From: Bradyrhizobium ottawaense
GTDB taxonomy: Bacteria; Pseudomonadota; Alphaproteobacteria; Rhizobiales; Xanthobacteraceae
Length of the DNA stretch: 64,000 nucleotides
Assembly: GCF_900099825.1 (NCBI RefSeq)
Contig: NZ_LT629693.1
Coordinates: 4,785,001-4,849,000, forward strand
Reading direction: 5' to 3'
A model generated the notes under the pieces. It was given only the letters and a program-made list of their open reading frames with translations, did not search any database and was not told where the DNA came from. Position 1 is the stretch's first letter; each line of letters starts with the position of its first letter. A program made the translations under genes and the position numbers. Positions 9,595 through 18,112 of the stretch are shown here, piece by piece.

Positions 9595-10524
9595 ATGCTG
9601 AAGTCGCCGGCGCTCGCTCGCGCGGCCGGCCGTCTTGCCGTGGAGTGCAGCCGTATGGGGACGACCGAAGATGCCAAGGTGCTCGCGACCATCGCAGCGG
9701 TGCCGGAGCTGGGTACGCCCGACGAGACCGATGTTTTCCTCAACGCGATGCCGATCGCCGACCTGGCATCGATGTGGTGCGTGCTGCAGCGGTTGAGCCG
9801 CCGCGACCAGACCGGCGGCGTCTGGGCGGCAAAGCTTTATTTCGATCATCTGCCCCACGCGCAGCCGGATCGTGCGCTCGATCTCGCGCTCGAAGTGCTG
9901 CGCGCCGAGACCGACAAGCCGACGGTGATGCAGCTCAACGACAAGTTCATGCTGTCGCTGCTCTATGCGCAGGGCGCCGAGGTGATCGATCGTATCGAAG
10001 CCGAGGCAACGGACAATGAGAGGCTGCGATGGCTGCTCGGTGGTATCTACTTCGGCCCGGACGAGCCGTTTCAGGACCGCATCAGTGCGATCGCCGACGC
10101 CGAAAGCTGGCAGGCTGACGACGCGGCGCGCCGCCGGCCAAAGCAGCCGCTCGATGCCCGCGCGATGTCGGTGCCGGAACTCGCGCGGGCCTGGGTCGAG
10201 CAGTATTCGAAGTCCGATCGCGACCGCGACGACAACTTCTTCGCCATGATGGATTACGAGCGCGACCTGCGCGAGGAAGATCCAAACCGGGCGATCGATC
10301 TCATTATCGAGATTCTCCGGCTCGAGACCAATCCGGCACTGCTGTCGCTGCTGGCGGCCGGTCCGCTGGAAGATGTTATCAGCATGGAGACCATCGACCG
10401 CATCGAGCGCGAGGCCTTCGCCAACAAGCGCTTCCACGATCTCTTGGGCGGCGTCTGGTACTACCGCGCTTCGGATGAGCTGAAGGCGCGGCTCGATGCG
10501 CTGGTCGGCGATAACAAGCGGTGA
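9595..10524 (+). CDS. Protein with two DUF6869-like repeats
   Basis: A 309-residue soluble, acidic protein made of two related halves. Residues of about 95-155 (RALDLALEVLRAET, EVIDRIEAEATDNERLRWLLGGIYF) resemble residues 230-300 (RAIDLIIEILRLET, ETIDRIEREAFANKRFHDLLGGVWYY). The pattern resembles the family called DUF6869, whose function is unknown. No catalytic motif or signal peptide is visible. The start has no strong ribosome site; ATG 9655 is an alternative. Confidence 0.72.
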   Translation: MLKSPALARAAGRLAVECSRMGTTEDAKVLATIAAVPELGTPDETDVFLNAMPIADLASMWCVLQRLSRRDQTGGVWAAKLYFDHLPHAQPDRALDLALEVLRAETDKPTVMQLNDKFMLSLLYAQGAEVIDRIEAEATDNERLRWLLGGIYFGPDEPFQDRISAIADAESWQADDAARRRPKQPLDARAMSVPELARAWVEQYSKSDRDRDDNFFAMMDYERDLREEDPNRAIDLIIEILRLETNPALLSLLAAGPLEDVISMETIDRIEREAFANKRFHDLLGGVWYYRASDELKARLDALVGDNKR

Positions 10525-10631
10525 CGTTAACACATTAACCTTTGGTCACGTGCCCCTGCTGACGATTTGGCAAGCCCACCGCAATTCCGGCTCAATCCGC
10601 CACGATCCTTGCTCGGCATCACGAGTGTCAC

Positions 10632-11540
10632 ATGTTCTCACGCCGTCATTTCCTGAAATTCATGGGTGGGTTGGGCGCGCTTGGCGTCTCGACCACCGCT
10701 TACGGGTTTTCTGAACCCGTCGTGCGGCTCGGCGTCACGCGGTACGACCTTACGCCGCCGCGATGGCCGACGGGATTCCAGCTCAAGATCGCGGCGATCG
10801 CCGACCTTCATGCCTGCGATCCCTGGATGTCGATCGATCGCATCCACGGCATTGTCGAGCGCACCAACGCGCTGAACGCCGACATCATCGTGCTGCTCGG
10901 CGACTACGTTGCCGGTCACCGCCATGTCACGCGGCTGATTCCGGCCGGCGAATGGGCGCCGGTGTTGGCCGGGTTGAAGGCGCCGCTCGGTGTGCACGCG
11001 ATTCTCGGCAATCACGACTGGTGGGAAGACAAGACCGTGCAGCAGCAAGGGCAGGGGCCGACCAACGCCCGCCGTGCCCTCGAAGCGGCCGGCATTCCGG
11101 TTTACGAAAACGATGCAAAGCGCCTCGCCAAGGACGGCCAGCCGTTCTGGCTCGCCGGTCTCGGCGATCAACTCGCCTATGTGCCGGCGCGCCGGTTCAG
11201 GCCGGTGCGCCGCATCGGCGTCGACGATCTCGGCGCGACGCTGGCGAAGGTGACCGACGACGCGCCGCTGGTTCTTCTGGCGCACGAGCCCGATGTGGCC
11301 CATCGCGTGTCGTCCCGGGTCGCGCTGCAACTGTCCGGGCATACCCATGGCGGTCAGGTGCGGATGCTCGGCTGGTCGCCGATTGTGCCGACGCGCTACC
11401 GCAAGCTGGTCTATGGCCATGCGCGCATGAACTGCGACGTCATCGTTTCCGGCGGTCTCGGCTGCAGCATCATGCCGTTCCGCCTCGGCGTCCCGCCGGA
11501 GATCGTGCTGGTGACGCTGGGCCGGGCCGGGGTGGCGTAA
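10632..11540 (+). CDS. Tat-exported metallophosphoesterase (YkuE-like)
   Basis: A 302-residue calcineurin-fold phosphoesterase. The N-terminus MFSRRHFLKFMGGLGALG is a twin-arginine signal, so it should act in the periplasm. The metal motifs are in order: ADLHACD, LLGDYV, GNHDWW, a late AHEPD and SGHTHGGQ. The family hydrolyses phosphomono- or diesters such as nucleotide or lipid phosphates; the substrate is not deducible. It stands alone upstream of vapBC. Confidence 0.88.
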   Translation: MFSRRHFLKFMGGLGALGVSTTAYGFSEPVVRLGVTRYDLTPPRWPTGFQLKIAAIADLHACDPWMSIDRIHGIVERTNALNADIIVLLGDYVAGHRHVTRLIPAGEWAPVLAGLKAPLGVHAILGNHDWWEDKTVQQQGQGPTNARRALEAAGIPVYENDAKRLAKDGQPFWLAGLGDQLAYVPARRFRPVRRIGVDDLGATLAKVTDDAPLVLLAHEPDVAHRVSSRVALQLSGHTHGGQVRMLGWSPIVPTRYRKLVYGHARMNCDVIVSGGLGCSIMPFRLGVPPEIVLVTLGRAGVA

Positions 11541-11565
11541 TCTTCGATCTGGAGGCATGGAATTC

Positions 11566-11593
11566 TGCATCAAATGATGTTATATTTGGTGCA
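11566..11593. promoter_or_regulatory. Palindromic operator candidate for vapBC
   Basis: TGCATCAAAT and ATTTGGTGCA form an inverted repeat with one mismatch, 8 bp apart, ending 12 bp before the vapB ATG. VapB/VapBC complexes usually repress their own operon through such a palindrome. The role is inferred from position and symmetry. Confidence 0.55.
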
Positions 11594-11605
11594 GAGGGCC
11601 ACCCC

Positions 11606-11797
11606 ATGAGAACGACCATTGCCATCGACGACGAATTGTTTGCCAAGGCGCAGGAGTTTGCCGGCGTGACGGAGAAGTCTGCCGTCATCCGCGAAGCGTT
11701 GAAGGCCTTCGTTGAGCGCGAGGCCGCACGCCGGCTCGCGCGGATGGGAGGGACGCAGCCGAGCGCCAAGGCGCCACCGCGCCGCCGCTTCAAATAA
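11606..11797 (+). CDS. vapB: Type II antitoxin, VapB family
   Basis: A 63-residue protein beginning MRTTIAIDDELFAKAQEFAG, a ribbon-helix-helix DNA-binding N-terminus. ALKAFVEREAARRLARMGG follows and the tail is basic, of the kind that occludes a PIN-domain toxin. The stop overlaps the vapC start by one base (TAATG). It is predicted to neutralise VapC and repress the operon. Confidence 0.85.
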   Translation: MRTTIAIDDELFAKAQEFAGVTEKSAVIREALKAFVEREAARRLARMGGTQPSAKAPPRRRFK

Positions 11798-12168
11798 TGA
11801 TACTGGCTGATACATCGATCTGGATCGATCATTTTCGCCGGAGCGATTTGCAGTTGGCCCAGTTGCTCGAACGTGGCGATGTTGCCATGCATCCATTCGT
11901 AATTGGCGAATTGCTGCTTGGCCGCGTGCCTAGGATCGCAGAAATGATCGGTGACCTCAATACGCTACCGAAGGCGACGGTGGCGAGCCCCGAAGAGGTG
12001 CTGTCGTTCATTGTTGCGCGAAGACTACCGGGCGCGGGCATCGGCTATGTCGATGCTCACCTGTTGGCTGCTGCCGCGCTGACGCCCGAGACGTTGGTCT
12101 GGACGCGCGACAAGCGTCTGCTGGCTGCGGCACAGTCGCTGTCTCTCGCCGCCGAAATTCGTGAGTAA
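11797..12168 (+). CDS. vapC: Type II toxin, PIN-domain ribonuclease VapC
   Basis: A 123-residue PIN-domain nuclease. The four acidic metal ligands are present: Asp5 (LADTSIWID), Glu38 (IGELLLG), Asp86 (GYVDAHLLAAA) and Asp105 (TRDKRLLAAA). VapC toxins cut tRNA or rRNA when free of VapB. Translation is coupled to vapB by a 1-base overlap. The gene also overlaps the ybgC start by 8 bases, so the module is tightly joined to the envelope gene downstream. Confidence 0.9.
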   Translation: MILADTSIWIDHFRRSDLQLAQLLERGDVAMHPFVIGELLLGRVPRIAEMIGDLNTLPKATVASPEEVLSFIVARRLPGAGIGYVDAHLLAAAALTPETLVWTRDKRLLAAAQSLSLAAEIRE

Positions 12169-12616
12169 CCCTATGCCTTCTCTCGACGGCGAGATCCGTG
12201 ACGGCCGCCATCACATGCAGGTCCGCGTCTATTACGAGGACACCGATTTTTCCGGCATCGTCTATCACGCCAATTACCTGCGCTTCATGGAGCGCGGGCG
12301 CACCAATCACCTGCGGCTGATGGGCGCCGACCAGCACGCGCTGTTTGCCGAGGCGCAGGCGGAGACGCCGGGCTTCGCCTTCGTGGTACGCTCGATGCAG
12401 CTCGATTTCCTGCGGCCGGCGCGGATGGACGATCTGCTCGACGTGGTGACATGGCCGGTCGCGGTCAAGGGCGCCTCGATCACGCTGGCGCAGGAGGTGC
12501 GGCGCGGCAGCGAGGTGCTGGTGACGGCGCAGGTGCGCGTCGCCTTTATCTGCGAGGGGCGCGCGAAGCCGATTCCGAAATCCCTGCGGCAGATGATGAA
12601 GGCCGATTTGACCTAG
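12161..12616 (+). CDS. ybgC: Tol-Pal-associated acyl-CoA thioesterase YbgC
   Basis: A 151-residue hot-dog-fold thioesterase. The signature [24 protein letters not shown] contains the catalytic Asp and the HANY motif. YbgC homologues hydrolyse short acyl-CoA and usually lie directly upstream of tolQ. Here tolQ is 27 kb downstream. ATG 12173 is an alternative start that would remove the overlap with vapC. Confidence 0.92.
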   Translation: MSNPMPSLDGEIRDGRHHMQVRVYYEDTDFSGIVYHANYLRFMERGRTNHLRLMGADQHALFAEAQAETPGFAFVVRSMQLDFLRPARMDDLLDVVTWPVAVKGASITLAQEVRRGSEVLVTAQVRVAFICEGRAKPIPKSLRQMMKADLT

Positions 12617-12698
12617 CTATCGGGCGATAGGTAAACCGCCATCGACTCCGCGGCGCACGGCGATAGATTGGCGGCCTCAATCCACCTCCGAGGTCACC

Positions 12699-13166
12699 AT
12701 GTCGCGCCCACCGCTGCCGCCCTTTACGAGAGAGACCGCCGCGCAAAAGGCGCGCATGGCCGAAGACGCCTGGAATTCACACGACCCGGTGCGGGTGTCG
12801 CTGGCCTATACCGAGGACAGCCGCTGGCGTAACCGCTCGGAAGTGTTTCAGGGCCGCGACGCGATCGTCACTTTCCTCACCCGCAAGTGGGAGAAGGAGC
12901 ACGACTACCGCCTGATCAAGGATCTCTGGGCTTTCGACGGCAACCGCATCGCGGTGCGGTTCCAGTATGAATGGCATGACGGCGCCGGGCAGTGGTATCG
13001 CTCCTACGGCAACGAGCAGTGGGAGTTCGACGAGCATGGCCTGATGCGCCGCCGCGAAGCCTCGATCAACGACATCGCGATCACCGAGCAGGACCGCCGC
13101 TTTCACTGGGCCGCGCCGGGGCCGCGTCCGGCCGATGTGCCGGGATTGGGCGAGAGTCCGTTTTAA
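12699..13166 (+). CDS. DUF1348 / SnoaL-like NTF2-fold protein
   Basis: A 155-residue cytoplasmic protein. [51 protein letters not shown] and [11 protein letters not shown] follow the DUF1348 pattern, a cone-shaped NTF2-like fold. The biochemical role of the family is not established. The gene appears monocistronic. Confidence 0.85.
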   Translation: MSRPPLPPFTRETAAQKARMAEDAWNSHDPVRVSLAYTEDSRWRNRSEVFQGRDAIVTFLTRKWEKEHDYRLIKDLWAFDGNRIAVRFQYEWHDGAGQWYRSYGNEQWEFDEHGLMRRREASINDIAITEQDRRFHWAAPGPRPADVPGLGESPF

Positions 13167-13187
13167 GAAGCTGCGATTTCAGGTCGC

Positions 13188-13311
13188 CGTTCCCCGGATG
13201 CTGCGCAGCGCGAAGCGGTGCGCTGCTGATCCGGGGTCCATCTATTTGGCAAAGAGTGGGTCCCGGCTCTGCGGTGCAACGCCAAGGGGCGCTGCACCGC
13301 GTCCGGGACAC
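13188..13311. repeat. Dispersed palindromic repeat
   Basis: GTTCCCCGGATGCTGCGCAG pairs with GCGCTGCTGATCCGGGG. A second part reads GGGTCCCGGCTCTGCG and ends GCGTCCGGGACACG. It lies between convergent genes and may act as a bidirectional terminator. The assignment rests on its palindromic form. Confidence 0.6.
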
Positions 13312-13320
13312 GAGCGCCCC

Positions 13321-13965
13321 TTACGCCGCCGCCTTGTGCCGCGCGAGTTCGGCCTTGTAGAGCTCGAACTCCTCGGCGACCGCCTTGGCGATGCTGGGGC
13401 GGGTGCGCAGCCTTTCGTGATAGGCTTTCACGGCCGGCCACTTCGCCAGTTCGATCGGCGGCGTTGCCATCGTCCAGTTGATGACGGTGACGAGATAGGC
13501 GTCCGCAACGCTGAAATGGTCGAGCAGGAATTCGCGGCCCTTCAGGTAGTTCTCGAGATAGTCGAGCCGTGAAAGGCCCTTGCTCAGCACATGGGCCTTC
13601 ATCTCCGGCGGCGCGGTCTTGTCGAGGATCGGAACGAACAGGCCCTTGTGCAGTTCGGTACCGATGAAGCACAGCCATTGATGCAGCTTGCTGCGCTCCA
13701 TGCCGGGGCCGGTGGCGATACCGGCCTGCGGAAAGCTGTCGGCGACATATTGCAGGATCGCCGCGTTCTCGGTCAGCACCAGCCCGTCGTCGGTGCGCAC
13801 CGTTGGCACCAGCCCGAGCGGGTTCACTTTGCGGAAATCCGAGCCGTCGTTCTGCACGACCTTGGTCTTGGGATCGACCTCGAGATAGTTGGCGGAAGCG
13901 CCGGCTTCATACAGCGCAATGCGGGTCGCCAGCGAGCAGGCGAGCGGCGAGAAATAGAGATCCAT
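13321..13965 (-). CDS. Glutathione S-transferase
   Basis: A 214-residue protein with an N-terminal thioredoxin-like domain (MDLYFSPLACSLATRIAL, VNPLGLVPTVRTDDG, LTENAAILQYVAD) and a C-terminal helical domain (FLLDHFSVADAYLVTVINW). It probably conjugates or reduces electrophiles with glutathione in the cytoplasm. AAGGAGG lies 6 bases before the ATG at 13965, so longer upstream starts are unlikely. It is divergent from a TetR regulator that may control it. Confidence 0.92.
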   Translation of the reverse strand: MDLYFSPLACSLATRIALYEAGASANYLEVDPKTKVVQNDGSDFRKVNPLGLVPTVRTDDGLVLTENAAILQYVADSFPQAGIATGPGMERSKLHQWLCFIGTELHKGLFVPILDKTAPPEMKAHVLSKGLSRLDYLENYLKGREFLLDHFSVADAYLVTVINWTMATPPIELAKWPAVKAYHERLRTRPSIAKAVAEEFELYKAELARHKAAA

Positions 13966-14096
13966 GAATGCCTCCTTGGCAGGTTCCTTGATCGTTCCTT
14001 GGGGTAGTTGATCAACCGCGCCGGAACAAAAACGGCGGGGATTGATTTTTATACTGTTCCGCATAATATAAGTCAGGTCAAGGAATTTTTTGCGAA

Positions 14097-14753
14097 ATGG
14101 TACAAAAAAGTAAAAAGCCGCCCGTGACGCGGATCGACGACCCCACAGCACCCAAGCGCCGCGGTCGTCCGCGCGCCTACCAGCCTGAAATCGCGCTCGG
14201 CAAGGCGCTCGATCTGTTTCGCAAGGATGGCTTTGCCGCGACGTCGCTCGACGATCTCTCGGCCGCGACCGGCATGAACCGGCCGAGCCTCTATGGGGCC
14301 TTTGGCGACAAGCGCGAGCTCTATATCAAGAGCTACCGGCGCTATCGCGAGGATGCCCGCGCGGCGATGCAGGACATCTTCCGCGGCGAATTGCCGATCC
14401 GCCGGCGGCTTGAGCGCATCTATGCGGTGGCGCTCGATATCTACCTGTCCGGCGAAGCCGGCCCGCGCGGCTGCTTCACGGTGATGACGGCGGCGTCGGA
14501 AGCGGTGGCCGATCCCGATATCCGCGCCATGGTGCTGGAAGGCTTCGCCGAACTCGACAAGGCCTTCGCCACCTGTTTCCGGCTTGCGAAAGAGAAGGGC
14601 GAGTTGACCGCGGGCGCCGATCCCGCGGTGCTGGCGCAACTGGCCTCGGCCACCATCCACACCATCGCCATTCGCGCCCGCGCCCGCGTGCCGCGTGGGG
14701 AGCTGGAAGCGATCGTGACGGGGGCGATCGACGTGATGGTGGGGAAGAACTAG
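14097..14753 (+). CDS. TetR-family transcriptional regulator
   Basis: A 218-residue protein whose first 35 residues are basic and Pro-rich (KRRGRPRAYQPE). An HTH follows (FAATSLDDLSAATGMNRPSLYGAFGDKRELY), the typical TetR DNA-binding helix. The C-terminal ligand domain has GPRGCFTVMTAASEA. It is divergent from a glutathione S-transferase gene across a 131-bp A/T-rich gap that probably holds both promoters and its operator. The ligand is unknown. Confidence 0.92.
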   Translation: MVQKSKKPPVTRIDDPTAPKRRGRPRAYQPEIALGKALDLFRKDGFAATSLDDLSAATGMNRPSLYGAFGDKRELYIKSYRRYREDARAAMQDIFRGELPIRRRLERIYAVALDIYLSGEAGPRGCFTVMTAASEAVADPDIRAMVLEGFAELDKAFATCFRLAKEKGELTAGADPAVLAQLASATIHTIAIRARARVPRGELEAIVTGAIDVMVGKN

Positions 14754-14795
14754 CTCCGCCTCGACGTGCGGCCGCAAAAAATACTCAGATCGATT

Positions 14796-14822
14796 TGTCG
14801 GCGCGCGGTCTCCCCGTTCGTC
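14796..14822 (+). promoter_or_regulatory. ECF42-type promoter 1 (TGTCGG-N17-CGTC)
   Basis: TGTCGG at 14796-14801 and GTTCGTC ending at 14822 are separated exactly as in four other promoters of this window. The downstream ATG is 34 bases away. It should be read by the sigma factor encoded at 20122. Confidence 0.72.
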
Positions 14823-14856
14823 CCCGGGACGTGGTTCACGAGGAAAGAGAGACATA

Positions 14857-15507
14857 ATGGGAAAAGTAAGGGTTTCCGCCTTCTCGGTATCGCTGGATGG
14901 ATTTGCGGCGGGTCCGGGTCAGGACCTGCAACATCCGTTCGGTGTCGGCGCCGATGCAGTGCCCGCCTGGCTTCGTCAAACGAAAATGTTTCACGACATG
15001 ATCGGCCAGCCGGGTGGGACTACCGGCATCGACGACGACGTCGCCCGCAGCTCGATGGAAAATATCGGCGCCTGGATCATGGGCCGCAACATGTTCGGCC
15101 CGATCCGCGGCCCGTGGCCCGATGAATCCTGGAAGGGCTGGTGGGGACCCAATCCGCCATATCACGTTCCGGTGTTCGTGCTGACGCACCATGCGCGCCC
15201 GCCGATCGAGATGGAGGGCGGCACGGTGTTCCACTTCGTGACCGATGGAATCGAGTCAGCGCTGGCGCGGGCAAAGCAAGTCGCGGGGGCAAGGGACATC
15301 CGGATCGGCGGCGGTGCTTCGGTGATCCGGCAATATCTGCAGGCGCGCCTGATCGATGAAGTTCGCCTGGCCGTCGCCCCGGTGTTTGTCGGCGCGGGAG
15401 AGAACCTGTTTTCCGGGCTCAATCTGCCCGATCTCGGCTATGCCTGCGTCGAGAGCACCGCGGGCGCGAATGCCACGCATGTCCGCGCCGTGCGGCAGTC
15501 GTCGTAG
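14857..15507 (+). CDS. Dihydrofolate reductase / RibD C-terminal family reductase
   Basis: A 216-residue protein of the DHFR-like RibD-C fold: VSAFSVSLDGFAAGPGQD at the N-terminus, IMGRNMFGP, HVPVFVLTHHARP and IRIGGGASVIRQYLQARLIDEVRL. It is probably an NADPH-dependent reductase of unknown substrate. AGGAAAGAGA precedes the ATG. An ECF42-type promoter directly upstream places it in the regulon with the YCII, DoxX and GST genes, though it lies 5 kb from the sigma gene. Confidence 0.87.
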   Translation: MGKVRVSAFSVSLDGFAAGPGQDLQHPFGVGADAVPAWLRQTKMFHDMIGQPGGTTGIDDDVARSSMENIGAWIMGRNMFGPIRGPWPDESWKGWWGPNPPYHVPVFVLTHHARPPIEMEGGTVFHFVTDGIESALARAKQVAGARDIRIGGGASVIRQYLQARLIDEVRLAVAPVFVGAGENLFSGLNLPDLGYACVESTAGANATHVRAVRQSS

Positions 15508-15611
15508 CGCGGCAAAATTGTGTCGTCCCGGTCTCGCCGGGACGGCTGGCGCCGCGCTGGCGTTCCCGATCCCCAGGCGGTATAATTTCCGAACACTTGG
15601 CGGGTGCGCGG

Positions 15612-16232
15612 ATGTCGGTTTTCTCAAGCAGATTGGCTCTTGCAGTTGGATTGGCAGCGCTCGGCCTGGGCGGACCAATCGCGCATGCCCAAGGCACGTC
15701 GGTGCCCTACTATTGGGCCTCGGGCTGGTCATCGGGCTTTGGCGGCAACCTCGGCGCCGATCAGGGCTCGAACGCGAATATAAATGGCGATCCTGCGGGC
15801 TTCGCCAACAACGCCGCCGGCCCCGGCGCGTTTATGCAGCGCTACAGTTTTTCCAGCAGCAATTTCCTCAATAACGAACGCGGCGGTTTGGGCTCCAGTG
15901 GGCTGGGCCTGACCGGCCTGAACCAGACCGCGGCGTTCGGCTCCTCGTTCACTTACGACGGCGTGCAGGTCGGCTACAATTTCAAGAACTCGCCTGTCTC
16001 GGTCTTCGCCGGGTTCGACACGGCAAAATACAATCCCGGCCTCGGCGCCAATCCATTCTCGCCGTTCGACACTTCGTCAAACGCAACACCCGGTTATACC
16101 GCGCGGGCGGGAGTCGAATTCAAGCCGACGTCGAACCTCAGCCTGTCGCTCGGCGCGAGCTTCACGCAAGCGGGCAGCGACAACAGCGCGGTGGTGCTGC
16201 CCGGCGCTTCGCCGTTTGGCGTCCGCCGCTGA
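15612..16232 (+). CDS. Secreted outer-membrane-like beta protein
   Basis: A 206-residue protein with a signal peptide (LALAVGLAALGLGG, then AHAQ). A Gly/Asn/Ser-rich body follows, with alternating aromatic strands such as TYDGVQVGYNFKNSPVSVFAGFD and ARAGVEFKPTSNLSLSLGASF. This fits part of an outer membrane beta-barrel, but it is short and lacks the usual C-terminal Phe. Function unknown. Confidence 0.65.
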   Translation: MSVFSSRLALAVGLAALGLGGPIAHAQGTSVPYYWASGWSSGFGGNLGADQGSNANINGDPAGFANNAAGPGAFMQRYSFSSSNFLNNERGGLGSSGLGLTGLNQTAAFGSSFTYDGVQVGYNFKNSPVSVFAGFDTAKYNPGLGANPFSPFDTSSNATPGYTARAGVEFKPTSNLSLSLGASFTQAGSDNSAVVLPGASPFGVRR

Positions 16233-16309
16233 GGAGTGCGGAATCCGGTGTATCCGAATTCCCGGCGTGTTATCATCAGGCAATAAACAATAAGTCCGAG
16301 GAACCGCTC

Positions 16310-16651
16310 ATGGCCAACTGCATCGTTGTCGTTCAGTTTGATTTGCCCAAGCGCACGGAAGAACAGGCAGTGAAAGGCGGCGCTTCCACCGCGCCGATCT
16401 ATCGCGGCCTCGCCAACAAAGGGTTGATCCGCAAGGACTACCTGAACGGCGAAAGCGGCACTGGCGGCGTGTATCTCTGGGACAGCCGCGAGTCGGCGGA
16501 AGCCTGGTTTACCGAGGAGCGCATCGCGGAATTGACCCAGCGCTTCGGCGTTCGGCCGCGCCTCACCTGGTACGACACCCACGTGACCGTCGATAATCTG
16601 AAGGACGAGACGCGTGTCAACGGCAAGGCGATCGAGATGGCAGCCACGTGA
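16310..16651 (+). CDS. YdhR/ABM-like small protein, putative monooxygenase fold
   Basis: A 113-residue protein starting MANCIVVVQFDLPKRTEEQA, with GLIRKDYLNGESGTGGVYLWDSRESAEAWFTEERIAELTQRFG. The ferredoxin-like alpha/beta pattern resembles YdhR-type putative monooxygenases. No cofactor motif is visible, so the activity is a guess from the fold. A terminator follows. Confidence 0.7.
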   Translation: MANCIVVVQFDLPKRTEEQAVKGGASTAPIYRGLANKGLIRKDYLNGESGTGGVYLWDSRESAEAWFTEERIAELTQRFGVRPRLTWYDTHVTVDNLKDETRVNGKAIEMAAT

Positions 16652-16694
16652 AACGTCGCGGGTTGTGACGCAGGTAACGAAATCCAGCATGAGG

Positions 16695-16720
16695 AGCCGC
16701 CGCTAGGCGGCTTTTCTTTT
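16695..16720 (+). terminator. Rho-independent terminator
   Basis: AGCCGCC-GCTA-GGCGGCT forms a 7-bp GC stem followed by TTTCTTTT. It lies 44 bp after the YdhR-like gene. Confidence 0.85.
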
Positions 16721-16878
16721 GCCCGGCTCCAGCGCTATCGGCTTCTCGCAGTACGATTTGACGCAATCCGTTCCGCCAGCTTTGCTGCTATGGATACTTG
16801 GCGCAGCAGGTTGATCGGGCGATCCCCGGTCGGTTGCTGCGGTGCGCAAAAAAAACAAAATTTGGGGAGGGCACTATC

Positions 16879-17871
16879 GTGATCCATCGGCTTCTGAGAA
16901 GCGCGTTTACAGGTTTGGGCCTTTTGCTGGTCGCGCCTTTGACGCAGGCCCACGCGCAATCGCCCGCCAAGACGGTGACGCTGGTGGTTCCCTATGCCGC
17001 CGGTGGCGGCACGGATACTGTTGCGCGTCTGATCGGCGAGCGGATGTCGCGCACGCTCGGCCAGGCCGTCATCGTCGAGAATCAAGTCGGTGGCGGCAGC
17101 ACACTCGCCAACGATCGTGTTGCCCGCTCGGCGCCCGACGGGACCACCGTCCTGATCAACCACGTCGCGCTGCTGGCGGCGCCCAGCCTGTTCAACAATC
17201 TGCGCTACGATACGAAGACGGCGTTCGAGCCGGTCGGCCTCGTCAACAACGCGCCGATGGTTCTGATCGGCCGCAAGTCGATACCCGGTGCCACACCGCA
17301 GGATTTCGTGGCCTGGATCAAGACGCAGCGCGACAAGGCGAACTTTGCACACGGGGGGATCGGAACCAACAGTCACCTGTGCGCCGTCATGATGGGCAAT
17401 GTTCTTGGCTTCACGCCGACCATCGTGGCCTATCGCGGATCGGGTCCGGCGATCGGAGATCTGCTGGCGGGGCAGATCGATCTGCTATGGGATCAAGTCA
17501 CCAATGCGCTGCCGCAGATTCAGGCCGGAACGCTTCACGGCATCGCCATCACGTCGCCAGAGCGGCTTGAACAGTTGAAGGACGTGCCGACCACGGCCGA
17601 ACTCGGCATGCCCGAAGTCAGTTATTCGATGTGGCATGGGCTCTATGTCGCAAAGGGCACGCCGAGGGAGACCGTCGTCGCGCTGAATTCGGCGCTCCGC
17701 AAGGCGCTGTCCGACCCGGAACTAGTGGAGAAGCTGAAGCAGCTCGGAACACTGCCATTCCCTGACAACGAGTTGACGCCTGAGGCCCACGCGCGTTTGT
17801 TCGCCGCTGACCTGCCACGGGTGGCAAAGCTCGTTGAAAGCTCGGGAATCATGGCGAGCGAAGCGAAGTAA
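16879..17871 (+). CDS. Bug/TctC-type periplasmic binding protein
   Basis: A 330-residue solute receptor of the tripartite tricarboxylate family. A signal peptide (LLRSAFTGLGLLLVAPLTQAHAQ) is followed by VTLVVPYAAGGGTDTVARLIGERM, ENQVGGGSTLANDRVARSAPDG and GGIGTNSHLCAVM. The GTG at 16879 is preferred because GGGGAGGG lies just upstream and the signal peptide then starts normally; an ATG at 16798 gives an atypical leader. No TctA/TctB membrane partner is in the window, so it is an orphan receptor with unknown ligand. Confidence 0.87.
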   Translation: MIHRLLRSAFTGLGLLLVAPLTQAHAQSPAKTVTLVVPYAAGGGTDTVARLIGERMSRTLGQAVIVENQVGGGSTLANDRVARSAPDGTTVLINHVALLAAPSLFNNLRYDTKTAFEPVGLVNNAPMVLIGRKSIPGATPQDFVAWIKTQRDKANFAHGGIGTNSHLCAVMMGNVLGFTPTIVAYRGSGPAIGDLLAGQIDLLWDQVTNALPQIQAGTLHGIAITSPERLEQLKDVPTTAELGMPEVSYSMWHGLYVAKGTPRETVVALNSALRKALSDPELVEKLKQLGTLPFPDNELTPEAHARLFAADLPRVAKLVESSGIMASEAK

Positions 17872-17943
17872 GGGCGGCCTTAAGTTGCGGAGCGGAGTCT
17901 GATTCAAAAGTAGGGCAGTAAAATCGGGCTAAGCACCTCACCT

Positions 17944-18033
17944 GTCATGCCCGGGCTTGTCCCGGGCATCCACGTCTTAGCTGTGTCGGCCGACGAAAAA
18001 CGTGGATGGCCGGGACAAGCCCGGCCATGACGG
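17944..18033. repeat. Dispersed palindromic repeat (GTCATGCCCGGG type)
   Basis: The left arm GTCATGCCCGGGCTTGTCCC pairs with CGGGACAAGCCCGGCCATGA on the right around a short centre. A second copy is at 21413-21536. It lies between convergent genes. Confidence 0.75.
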
Positions 18034-18112
18034 AAAATGTCTGGCTTTGATCGGGTCGGAAAGGGGTCTGAAAAGCGCTTGTCGGCTTTTCGATCAGACT
18101 TTGAGGCGACCG

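Noticed and set aside
8473..10533. 686-residue minus-strand frame
   Set aside because: Lies antisense to ruvB and the DUF6869-like gene; RuvB motifs prove the plus strand.
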